A DNA stretch of 64,000 nt, taken from assembly GCA_051960855.1 (NCBI GenBank), contig JBQCDV010000038.1, positions 37,223-101,222 on the forward strand, given 5' to 3'. Source of the stretch: JBQCDV01 sp051960855. GTDB lineage: Bacteria; Actinomycetota; Actinomycetes; JAJZTN01. The notes below the pieces were generated by a model, which saw only the letters and a list, made by a program, of their open reading frames with translations, did no database searches and was not told the origin of the DNA. Below are positions 17,248-24,888 of this stretch, piece after piece. Both the position numbers and the translations under genes were made by a program. Position 1 is the first letter of the stretch, and each line of letters opens with the position of its first letter.

Positions 17248-18227
17248 CAGGAGAGCTCGTCGGCGAGTGCCAGGCACGCGGCCGCGATGTCGGCAGCGGC
17301 GGCGACGTCGGTCATGAGCAGTGGCCGCGCCCGCACGGGAATCTCGGGCAAATCCCGCCCTGCCGCCGGTGTCAGCAGCGTCCCTGCATCAACGTCGTCG
17401 ACCAGCCAGCCGTCGAGGAAGTCGCTGTAGAGCTCGCCGACGTCCTGAGCGGTCGGCTTCACGCCGATCGCGCGCAGGCAGGCGTCAGCCATCCCGCGCA
17501 CGGGGGCGCCACCGAGGATGGGGGAGACGCCCACGACCGGCGCCTCGGTGGCGACGAGGGCGGCGCGCAGGCCCGGCACGGCCAGGATCGTGCCGATGCT
17601 GACGACCGGGTTGGACGGAGGCAGCACGACGACGTCGGCCTCCGCGAGGGCCGTGAGGACCCCCGGGGCGGGCTCGCTCTCCTGCGCCCCGACCGCCACG
17701 ATGGACTGCGCCTCGGGCTCGGCGTGCCAGCGCACCCACCACTCCTGGAAGTGCACGGCCTGCCGCTCGCCCGTCTCGGGAGACACGATCACGACGTGGG
17801 TCTCGATCCGGGCGTCGCTCATCGGCAGCAGCGTCACGCCGGCTCCGGGCAGTCCCCAGCGCTGGGACAGCAGTCGTGTCACCTCGGTCAGCGACAGTCC
17901 CTGCCCGAGCAGTTGAGTGCGGTAGATGTGTGTCGCGAGGTCTCGGTCGCCGAGTCCGAACCACTGGGGGAGGGCGCCGTAGGCCGCTAGCTCGTCCTTG
18001 ACCCGCCACGACTCGTCGATCCGGCCCCAGCCGCGCTCGTCATCGATGCCACCGCCGAGGGTGTACATCACCGTGTCGAGGTCGGGGCAGACGCGCAGCC
18101 CGAACAGCGTGATGTCGTCGCCGGTGTTGCCGATGACGGTGAGGCGGGAGTCCGGGGGGAGCGCCTGGAGCAGCCCGCGCAGGAATCTCGCGCCCCCGAC
18201 GCCTCCAGACAGTGCGACGACATGCAT
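17247..18227 (-). CDS. cofD: 2-phospho-L-lactate / enolpyruvyl transferase for F420 synthesis
   Basis: 326 aa, FbiA/CofD family. It joins the activated phospholactyl- or phosphoenolpyruvyl-guanosine diphosphate to Fo, giving (dehydro-)F420-0. Motifs: VALSGGVGGARFLRGLL at the N-terminus, VIGNTGDDITLFGLRVCPDLDT, LPMSDARIETHVV and VVLPPSNPVVSIGTIL. It is first of a two-gene operon with cofE (one-base overlap), divergent from whiB2 across 188 bp. This order (fbiA, fbiB, whiB2) is that of M. tuberculosis Rv3261-Rv3260c. Confidence 0.94.
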   Translation of the reverse strand: MHVVALSGGVGGARFLRGLLQALPPDSRLTVIGNTGDDITLFGLRVCPDLDTVMYTLGGGIDDERGWGRIDESWRVKDELAAYGALPQWFGLGDRDLATHIYRTQLLGQGLSLTEVTRLLSQRWGLPGAGVTLLPMSDARIETHVVIVSPETGERQAVHFQEWWVRWHAEPEAQSIVAVGAQESEPAPGVLTALAEADVVVLPPSNPVVSIGTILAVPGLRAALVATEAPVVGVSPILGGAPVRGMADACLRAIGVKPTAQDVGELYSDFLDGWLVDDVDAGTLLTPAAGRDLPEIPVRARPLLMTDVAAAADIAAACLALADELS

Positions 18228-18296
18228 GTCGCCAGTCTCCCATCCGCCCCTGACAGACCGGTCGGGAGATTTCTGGTGCTGATATCACCAAGCGGC

Positions 18297-18326
18297 TTGA
18301 CGCCCACGGAGCGACGCGCGTGTAAT
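18297..18326 (+). promoter_or_regulatory. Candidate sigma-70-type promoter for whiB2
   Basis: TTGACG (18297-18302), an 18-base spacer and TGTAAT (18321-18326) resemble -35 and -10 boxes, unusual in this GC-rich background. It would give a leader of about 85 nt before the whiB2 ATG. A short inverted repeat, CCCACGG ... CCGTGGG, flanks the -10 box and might be an operator. Confidence 0.45.
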
Positions 18327-18415
18327 TCCACCCGTGGGATTCGCGGTGCCGGCGGGCGCCGCCCCGCTGTCGCCGGGCAGTTGCCTGGTGACCCGCCTGG
18401 GTCGAGGAGGCAAGG

Positions 18416-18682
18416 ATGGGCGAGGTCTTGGCTTTCGTCGAGATCGCCGACGAGGAGCTCACGGAGCTCTCCTGGCAGGAGCGAGCACTGTGCGCCCAGA
18501 CCGATCCAGAGGCCTTCTTTCCGGAGAAGGGCGGCTCGACCCGCGAGGCCAAGCGGGTCTGCCTCAGCTGCGACGTGCGCTCGGAGTGCCTCGAGTACGC
18601 CCTCGCTCATGACGAGCGGTTCGGCATCTGGGGCGGCCTCAGCGAGCGTGAGCGGCGCCGCCTGAAGAAGAGCGCGATCTGA
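18416..18682 (+). CDS. whiB2: WhiB2/WhmD-type iron-sulfur transcription factor
   Basis: 88 aa. The four Fe-S ligands are Cys26, Cys49, Cys52 and Cys58 (C-x22-C-x2-C-x5-C), followed by the GIWGGLSERERR turn and a basic tail, as in all Wbl proteins. Known role: WhiB2 (WhmD in M. smegmatis, WhiB in Streptomyces) binds the sigma factor with a 4Fe-4S cluster and controls septation and cell division genes. GAGGAGGCAAGG gives a strong ribosome site. Subfamily assignment rests on sequence length and on synteny with cofD/cofE and the following glycosyltransferase. Confidence 0.95.
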   Translation: MGEVLAFVEIADEELTELSWQERALCAQTDPEAFFPEKGGSTREAKRVCLSCDVRSECLEYALAHDERFGIWGGLSERERRRLKKSAI

Positions 18683-18773
18683 CCTTGCCGCGGGGCGGCA
18701 CGACGTAGCCTGAGCAGGGCTGCCGCCGAACGGATGCGGTGGGGATCGGACGAGACGAGGGGCGGCACGGGCT

Positions 18774-21700
18774 GTGGACGACACGGCGGCCGCCGGCGCC
18801 CCCCCGCTGAACGTCCCGCACGTGACCGCAGTGCTCGTCTGTCACGACGGCGCCCGGTGGCTTCCGAGAGTCCTCGCCGCGCTGGCGGTCCAGACCCGCC
18901 CCGTCGACGAGCTCGTGGTGGTCGACACCGGCAGCCGCGATGGCACCTCCGAGCTGCTCGCTGCGAGCCTGCCGCCGGGGGCCAGGCTTCTGCAGCGGCC
19001 ACGGCGGACGTCGTTCGGGAGCGCCGTTGCGGCCGCGGTCGCCACCCTCGGCGAGTCCGCCGTCGCCGACGGCCCCACCCCCTCCGCTGGCGCGACCGAC
19101 GCGTGGCTGTGGATCCTGCACGACGACAGCGCGCCTGCCTCCGACGCACTGGCCGCGCTGCTCGCGCACGCCGAGGACCACCCGCTCGCCGATGTTCTGG
19201 GCTGCAAGGTCCGCGGATGGCACGACCGGCGCGCGTTGCTGGAGGTCGGCTTCACCACCTCGCGCTCCGGGCGACGTGACACGGGGCTCGAACCGCTCGA
19301 GCAGGACCAGGGCCAACACGACGCAGCGCGCGAGGTCCTGGCGGTCGGCACGGCCGGAATGCTGGTGCGGCTGCCGGTCTGGCGCGCCCTCGGCGGGCTC
19401 GACCCGCGGATGCCCCTGTACCGCGACGACCTCGACCTCTGCTGGCAGGTGTGGCGATCCGGAGGCGAGGTGCACGTCGTCACCGGCGCCGTGGTCGCCC
19501 ACGCCGAGGCCGCCACCCTCGGTCGGCGGGTGGTGTCGGTCCGCGGCCGACGCCCGCACTACCTGGACCGGCGGCACGCCGCGCTCACCCTGCTGCGGCA
19601 CCGCTCCCTGGCTCTGCTGCCACTGCTGATGCTGCGCGTGGTCCTCGGTGGGCTCGTGCGCACCGGTGGCTTCCTCCTCGGGAAGGCGCCCGGCTTCGCC
19701 ATCGACGAGGCGCGTGCGCTGGTGGCTCTGGTGCTGCGCCCCGACCAGCTGCTGGTCGGCCGGTGGCGCCGGCGACGGCGGGTGGCGGCGCTGCGACGTT
19801 CGCGCTCAGCGGTGACGGCCCGCCCGACGCCGCCGCTGACACCCCCGCGGGTGGCCGCCCGGCACGCCTGGGAGTCGCTGCTCGCGATCGGTAGCGGCGC
19901 CGCCTCCGCGCTCGCGGTCGGCACTCGCGCCCGTCGCACCGCTCGCTATGGAACAGGCGCCGACGAGACCGGCGCTGTGGAGACCGGGCCCGTCGCGGAG
20001 GACGCACAGGACCTCGCGGCAGCCTCGAGCACCGTCCTCGGGCTGCTGCGCCGCCCGGTGGTCCTGCTCCTGCTCGGGCTCCTCGTGACGGTCCTCGTCG
20101 CCGACCGCGGGCTCTACGGCAGCGGGCGGCTCGTCGCCTCCGGCATGCTGCCCGCCCCGAACGGCGCCGCGGACTGGTGGCACCTCGTGCGGTGGCCCTG
20201 GCACGACAGTGGAGGCGGGAGCGCCGAGCCCGGGCCGCTGTGGGCGCTCGTGCTGGCCGCGCTGTCGGTCCTCACCCTCGGCTCTGCCCCGCTCGCGGTC
20301 GACCTGCTCGTACTCGGCGCGGTGCCGCTCGCGGCGCTGTCCGCGGCGCTGTCCCTGCGAGGGCTGGTCCGGACGACGCCACTACGGGTGGCCGCCGCCC
20401 TCGTCTGGGCTGCCCAGCCGCTCGTCCTCGTCGCGGTCGCGCGCGGCACGCTGCCGGTCCTTGTGGCCGCTGTCGTCCTGCCGCCCGCCGCTGCCGCGTT
20501 GGTGCGGGTTCTCGGCAGCCGCGACCGCGTCGGGACGGCGCGAGCCGGAGCGGCGGGAGCCCTGGCCGTCGCGGTGCTCGGCGCGTTCGTGCCTGCGGTC
20601 GCCGCCCTCGTGTGCTCGGTGGCGCTGCTCGCAGCACTGGGCGTGCTGGCCGTGCGCGGCCTCCGACGTTTGACGAGGGCAGGGAGCCGACGGGGCGCTC
20701 AAGCGAGGCGGGTGAGCGTCGGAGGACTACTCGTCCTGGCGCTGCTGCCGCCCGTGATGCTGCTGCCCGACGTCGCCCGCGTGAGCGGCCGCAGCTCGAA
20801 GGGCGCCACGTCCTGGCTGGACTCCTCCGGCGTCGCCCACTGGCTGCTGGGCGAGGCCGGGACCCCTGTCGCCGCCTGGCCGGGCACCCCCACCCCGTGG
20901 CACGTGCTGCTCGGAGTGCCGGAGGCTGCCCCGGTGCTGGGCGACCTCGCCGGTGCTGCCACCGCTGCCCTCGCCCTCCTCGCAGTGCTCGCCCTGCTGC
21001 GCCGCGACCGTCGCGGCGCGGCGGCCCGCGCGTGGCTCGCCAGCCTGGTCGCCCTGGCAGCCGTGGTCGCTCTCGCGTTCATCCGCGAGGCGCGGACCGA
21101 CCTCTGGGGCGGAACGGCGGGGCCGGGCCGTGGCCTCGTCGGTGTCCTCGGGCTCTGCGTGGTCGCCGCCCTCATCGTCGCGGTCCTGTCGGCCGCTACC
21201 GGGCTCGGGGAGGTGCTGGCGAGGCATCGCTTCGGCTGGCGGCAGCCGGTCGTGGCGGTGGTCGCGACCGCGGCGGTGGCCGTGCCGGCCGTGGCGCTGG
21301 GCGCGGTCGCGTTTCTCGGTGCTGGCCACGCCGGCGACCTGCAGCGGCGCACACCGCTCGCCCTGCCGGCGTACGTCGCCGCAGCAGCCCAGACGGGTGA
21401 GGCGCCCCGCAGCCTGCTGCTCGCCGACGACGCCCGGAGTGGCTCCGGCGTCGTTCACACGGCTCTCGTCGGGCGCACGCCGCCTCGGCTCGGCGATGAG
21501 CGCTTCCCCGCCGCCCCGACCGCCCTCGTCTCGCTGGTGGGAGACCTCGCTGCGGGGCGAGTCCCGGACGCGGGAACGGCACTCGCGCCGTGGGCGATCC
21601 GGTTCGTCGTGGCGACGCCGCCGGTGTCCGCGCGGCTGGCCGCCGCGCTCGACACCACCCCTGGCCTCGCCCGCGTTGGAGGGCAGCACGGGACCCAGGT

Positions 21701-22256
21701 GTGGGAGGTCGACGGCCCTACCCCGCGCGCTGTGCTCCTAGCGGGCAACGTGGCGAACGGCGCTCCTGGCACGCAGCCCGTCGGTGTCGTTGGGGAGGGG
21801 GACGTGGCGACTCAGGTCCTTCCGGTCGCCGCGGTCCCAGGACAGCCACTCGACCGTCAGGTCGCGGCGGCTGGGTCGCCCCGTCTGCTGCGTCTGTCGG
21901 AGGCGCCGGACGAGGGGTGGCAGGCGACCCTCGACGGCCGTCCCCTCACCCGTGTCGACGCGGCCGACGCGCTCGTCTTCAAGCTGCCCGCAGGCGCCGG
22001 TGGCCGGTTAAGGGTGTGGCACGACGACGACGCCTTCGGGCTGCTCGTGGCGGCGCTCGCCGCGTTCGCGCTGACCGTGGTCCTGGCCCTTCCCGGGATG
22101 CGGCGCGAGCAGCGGGATCTCGAGCCCGCCCCCGACGGCGAGCGGGCCGGCGAGAACGAGCCGGTGCCGACGCAGGTCCCTGTCCCCAGCTCCGTCGCCG
22201 CTGTGCCTGCGCCCGGGCAGCGGGCCGCGCGGGAAGAGCCGGAGCTCCGGCGATGA
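18774..22256 (+). CDS. Large membrane GT2 glycosyltransferase
   Basis: 1160 aa with GTG start. Residues 15-280 form a GT-A domain (VTAVLVCHDGARWLPRVLAA, VVVDTGSRDGTSELL, WLWILHDDSAPASDALAALL, PLYRDDLDLCWQVW). The rest carries about a dozen hydrophobic segments (for example LLLLGLLVTVLVADRGLYG, VVALALAFIREA) and a periplasmic-looking part with EAPDEGWQATLDGRPL, like C-terminal domains of membrane mannosyl/arabinosyl transferases. It is coupled by ATGA to the DUF5719 gene. Such a GT2/DUF5719 pair next to whiB2 is usual in actinomycetes; its acceptor is not known. Probably exports or modifies an envelope polysaccharide. Confidence 0.85.
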   Translation: MDDTAAAGAPPLNVPHVTAVLVCHDGARWLPRVLAALAVQTRPVDELVVVDTGSRDGTSELLAASLPPGARLLQRPRRTSFGSAVAAAVATLGESAVADGPTPSAGATDAWLWILHDDSAPASDALAALLAHAEDHPLADVLGCKVRGWHDRRALLEVGFTTSRSGRRDTGLEPLEQDQGQHDAAREVLAVGTAGMLVRLPVWRALGGLDPRMPLYRDDLDLCWQVWRSGGEVHVVTGAVVAHAEAATLGRRVVSVRGRRPHYLDRRHAALTLLRHRSLALLPLLMLRVVLGGLVRTGGFLLGKAPGFAIDEARALVALVLRPDQLLVGRWRRRRRVAALRRSRSAVTARPTPPLTPPRVAARHAWESLLAIGSGAASALAVGTRARRTARYGTGADETGAVETGPVAEDAQDLAAASSTVLGLLRRPVVLLLLGLLVTVLVADRGLYGSGRLVASGMLPAPNGAADWWHLVRWPWHDSGGGSAEPGPLWALVLAALSVLTLGSAPLAVDLLVLGAVPLAALSAALSLRGLVRTTPLRVAAALVWAAQPLVLVAVARGTLPVLVAAVVLPPAAAALVRVLGSRDRVGTARAGAAGALAVAVLGAFVPAVAALVCSVALLAALGVLAVRGLRRLTRAGSRRGAQARRVSVGGLLVLALLPPVMLLPDVARVSGRSSKGATSWLDSSGVAHWLLGEAGTPVAAWPGTPTPWHVLLGVPEAAPVLGDLAGAATAALALLAVLALLRRDRRGAAARAWLASLVALAAVVALAFIREARTDLWGGTAGPGRGLVGVLGLCVVAALIVAVLSAATGLGEVLARHRFGWRQPVVAVVATAAVAVPAVALGAVAFLGAGHAGDLQRRTPLALPAYVAAAAQTGEAPRSLLLADDARSGSGVVHTALVGRTPPRLGDERFPAAPTALVSLVGDLAAGRVPDAGTALAPWAIRFVVATPPVSARLAAALDTTPGLARVGGQHGTQVWEVDGPTPRAVLLAGNVANGAPGTQPVGVVGEGDVATQVLPVAAVPGQPLDRQVAAAGSPRLLRLSEAPDEGWQATLDGRPLTRVDAADALVFKLPAGAGGRLRVWHDDDAFGLLVAALAAFALTVVLALPGMRREQRDLEPAPDGERAGENEPVPTQVPVPSSVAAVPAPGQRAAREEPELRR

Positions 22257-23800
22257 GCCGGGCCGACGCTCGTCGCAGCCTCGCGGCCGCGCTGCTGGTC
22301 GCGCTCGTGGCCGCGGCGGTCGTCGTCGCCGCCCTCGTGGGACTTCCCACGGTGCAAGCGGGCCAGGCCACGCGCCCCGCCGCGGCCGCGCCGACTGCCG
22401 CCCCAGCCGTCCGCCCCGTTGTTCGGAACGTCCTGGCCTGTCCCCAGGTGCCAGCGCCGGTGGCGGCGGTGCCGGAGTCGTCAGCGCGGGAGTCGAGGAG
22501 CGGCGGTTCGCCCGTCCCCGCGGAGGTGCTGGCCCTGGCAGCGCCGGTGCACTCCCCGGCTGCCGGCACGGACGTGACGCCGGACCTCGGAGTGCTCGAG
22601 CTGCAGGCCGCGGGGGACGGCGGGGTGAGGACGTTCGCGAGCGTGCGGGCGCCCGCCCGGCTGACCGCCGCTCAGCTGCCCGACGCCGTCGTCCTCACCG
22701 ATGCCCGAGACGAGCTCGCCGCGGGGGCGGCCGCGTCGGTGGTGACGGGCAGTGGCAGCTCACGTGACGTGCTGGCGTGCCAGCCGGCCACCGCGGAGGC
22801 GGCGTTCGTCGGTGTCGCCACGACGGTCGGCGAACGCCCCGTCCTGCTGCTCACCAACCCCAGCGACGGCGCCGCCGTCGCCCAGGTGCAGCTGTTCTCG
22901 CCGACAGGGCCCGTGGCGATGGCCGGCGGAGGCGTTGTCGCCGTCGCGCCCGGGGCCACCAAGCAGCTCGCGCTCGACGCCGCCGCTGCCGACGTGACCG
23001 ACCTCGGGGTCCGGGTGGTCGCACGGCAGGGACGGGTTGCGGCCGCACTGCGGGTCACCCGTAGCTCTGGCCTGACCGACCTGCCGCCGGTCTGGCTGTC
23101 CGGTGCGCCGGTGAGCCGGACCCACCTCGTCCAGCTGCCGACCCTGCCCTCAGAGGCGAACGCCGTCGTCACCCTGCTCGCGCCCGGGACGACCGATGCG
23201 GTCGCGGCCCTGTCGGTCACCGCCGCCGACGGCACCACGACAGCCTTGCCGCCGGTGACGGTCGCCGCCGGCACCACACACGACGTGCGCCTGTCGGCGC
23301 CATCGGGCCCCGCGGTGCTGCGCGTGCGCGCGGACGTGCCGCTCGTGGCTGCGGTCCGCGTCACGTCACCGGCACCAGGCGAGGGCTCGAACGTCGCTGT
23401 CCTCGCTCCCGCGGCGACCTCGCGCGCCGCCCTCGTGGGTGCGGCCGGTTGTCTGCGCGGGCAGACCTGCCGGCTGGTCGTCTCTGCTGACACGGGGGCT
23501 GCCCGAGTCCGTGTCGGCCTCGTCACCCGCGACGGCGTCGCCTCCCAGCAGACACTGCAGCTGGCGGCCGGGGCGACCGAGGAGGTGGGACTGCAGCTGC
23601 CGGAGGGGACCGACGCCGCGGGCGTGATCCTGACCTCGCTGGACGGTGCTCCCGTCGCTGCGTCGGCAGCGCTGCTCACGGACGGCGTGCTGCGCGCGGT
23701 GCCGCTGCGAGCTGTGGTGCCGGCGATTCCCGTGCCCGTGGTGACAGCCGACGTGCGGACGGGCCAGGAGGTCGGCGCGGCCGCCGGCCGTTCTCGCTGA
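22253..23800 (+). CDS. DUF5719-family secreted/anchored protein
   Basis: 515 aa. One N-terminal membrane anchor or signal peptide (LAAALLVALVAAAVVVAALVG), then repeated beta-strand sequence rich in Val, Ala, Asp and Thr (VLLTNPSDGAAVAQVQLFSP, VTLLAPGTTDAVAALSVTAADG). No catalytic motif is seen. Two conserved Cys (AGCLRGQTC) could form a disulfide. The ATG at 22253 overlaps the glycosyltransferase stop. Known only as a family of unknown function in actinobacteria; the coupling suggests a partner of the membrane glycosyltransferase outside the cell membrane. Confidence 0.8.
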   Translation: MSRADARRSLAAALLVALVAAAVVVAALVGLPTVQAGQATRPAAAAPTAAPAVRPVVRNVLACPQVPAPVAAVPESSARESRSGGSPVPAEVLALAAPVHSPAAGTDVTPDLGVLELQAAGDGGVRTFASVRAPARLTAAQLPDAVVLTDARDELAAGAAASVVTGSGSSRDVLACQPATAEAAFVGVATTVGERPVLLLTNPSDGAAVAQVQLFSPTGPVAMAGGGVVAVAPGATKQLALDAAAADVTDLGVRVVARQGRVAAALRVTRSSGLTDLPPVWLSGAPVSRTHLVQLPTLPSEANAVVTLLAPGTTDAVAALSVTAADGTTTALPPVTVAAGTTHDVRLSAPSGPAVLRVRADVPLVAAVRVTSPAPGEGSNVAVLAPAATSRAALVGAAGCLRGQTCRLVVSADTGAARVRVGLVTRDGVASQQTLQLAAGATEEVGLQLPEGTDAAGVILTSLDGAPVAASAALLTDGVLRAVPLRAVVPAIPVPVVTADVRTGQEVGAAAGRSR

Positions 23801-23838
23801 CAGGCTCAGTCGTCGCTCGCTGACAGGCTCAGTCGTCG
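23793..23838. repeat. Perfect 23-bp tandem duplication spanning two convergent stop codons
   Basis: The unit ctcgctgacaggctcagtcg + tcg occurs at 23793-23815 and again at 23816-23838. Each copy carries a plus-strand TGA in the DUF5719 frame or a minus-strand TGA usable by the zincin-like gene, so both genes retain intact ends. No spacer lies between the copies. Confidence 0.93.
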
Positions 23839-24350
23839 CCGGGGTAGTCGGGGTCGACTTCGTCAGGAGGAAGTCCGAGCAGGTCGGCCACCTGGTCGAC
23901 GACGACGAGGCGGACGAGGTCGGCCAGATCCTCGCGGTCGCGGGCGCGCGACTCGAGCGGTCGGCGGAAGACCACGATGCGGGCAGGGTGAGCCGGCGAA
24001 GCGGGCAGCGTGATCGCCCAGGGGACGGGCTCGTCGGAGCCGGGTGCCCGCCCCGCGGCCCGCAGCAGCTCTCCGTCGGGGTCGGGGACGTCCTCGACGG
24101 CCACGTCGACGCCGGACAGTTGCTCGCTCCAGCGTCGTTCGAGCTCCTCGAGGACGTCGAGGACGAGGTCGTCGAAGCGCTCCGACGGCGAGTGGGACAG
24201 CGGCACGGCGGGGGGAGCCAGGGGGCCGCGCAGGCCTCGGCCATGTCGGTCGCGGCGGCGGGAGGAGGCCCGGCGGTCCTGCCGCGGGAGCGCGCTGTTG
24301 TCGTGGCGCGGGAGCGCGCTGGTGTCGTCGGAGCCGGCGGAGTCCGTCAC
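23829..24350 (-). CDS. Zincin-like metallopeptidase-family protein with degenerate active site
   Basis: 173 aa, in the place of Rv3259. FDDLVLDVLEELERRW, RIVVFRRPLESRARDREDLADLV and VVVDQVADLLGLPPDEVDP match the 'metallopeptidase family' pattern. In bacteria with the active form this last helix is HExxH; here it is D-Q-V-A-D, so zinc binding is probably lost, as in other actinobacterial members. The N-terminal 50 residues are charged and contain a short repeat (SALPRHDNSALPRQD). It overlaps the tandem duplication at its 3' end. Function unknown; perhaps structural or scaffolding. Confidence 0.75.
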   Translation of the reverse strand: MTDSAGSDDTSALPRHDNSALPRQDRRASSRRRDRHGRGLRGPLAPPAVPLSHSPSERFDDLVLDVLEELERRWSEQLSGVDVAVEDVPDPDGELLRAAGRAPGSDEPVPWAITLPASPAHPARIVVFRRPLESRARDREDLADLVRLVVVDQVADLLGLPPDEVDPDYPGDD

Positions 24351-24380
24351 GGCTTCACGCTAGGGGACGGCGCCCGACGG

Positions 24381-24420
24381 CGAGCGAGGGCGGCCGAGGG
24401 CGGCCGAGGGCGGCCGAGGG
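24381..24420. repeat. 10-bp tandem repeat in divergent gap
   Basis: Three perfect copies of cggccgaggg (24391-24420), preceded by a near copy (cgagcgaggg). It lies between the zincin-like gene and the DUF3499 gene (161-bp divergent gap). The rest of the gap shows no clear promoter boxes. Confidence 0.85.
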
Positions 24421-24511
24421 CGATCGTGACTGCGCGACTCGCCAGGGGTGTGGAGCCGACGTCATCGCGCCAATCCACGGCTTGGCTATCTCCGCCAGGT
24501 ACGGTCACCTC

Positions 24512-24865
24512 GTGAGCCCCCTGCGACGCTGCTCCCGGACCGCCTGCGGGCGGCCGGCCGTCGCGACGCTGACCTATGTCTACGCCGACTCGACCGCTGT
24601 CCTCGGGCCGCTCGCGACCTACGCGGAGCCCCACTGCTACGACCTGTGCGCGGTCCACTCGGCTCGGCTGACCGTGCCTCGCGGGTGGGAGGTCATGCGC
24701 CTCGCGGCCGATCCCAACGCGCTGGCGCCGTCCTCGGACGACCTCGAGGCCCTGGCCGATGCCGTGCGCGAGGCGGCCAGGCCGAGCGCCCCCGAGCCGG
24801 CCCGTGCGGTGGAGGTCGGGCGCCGGGGTCACCTCCGGGTCCTGCGCGACCCGGACGTCTCCTAG
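24512..24865 (+). CDS. DUF3499-family small protein
   Basis: 117 aa, in the place of Rv3258c. CSRTACGRPAVATLTYVYAD and AEPHCYDLCAVHSARLTVP give a C-x4-C ... H-C-x3-C-x2-H pattern that looks like a zinc-binding site. The GTG at 24512 puts VSPLRRCSRTACG at the N-terminus as in the family. The phosphomannomutase gene starts 23 bp downstream, so the two probably share a transcript. The family is conserved in actinobacteria and functionally unassigned. Confidence 0.85.
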   Translation: MSPLRRCSRTACGRPAVATLTYVYADSTAVLGPLATYAEPHCYDLCAVHSARLTVPRGWEVMRLAADPNALAPSSDDLEALADAVREAARPSAPEPARAVEVGRRGHLRVLRDPDVS

Positions 24866-24888
24866 ATCTCGCCGGTAGGCTCGCGGCC

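Noticed and set aside
21590..22252. Upstream extension of the DUF5719 reading frame
   Set aside because: It overlaps the well-supported end of the membrane glycosyltransferase, and the ATG at 22253 directly precedes a signal-anchor sequence.
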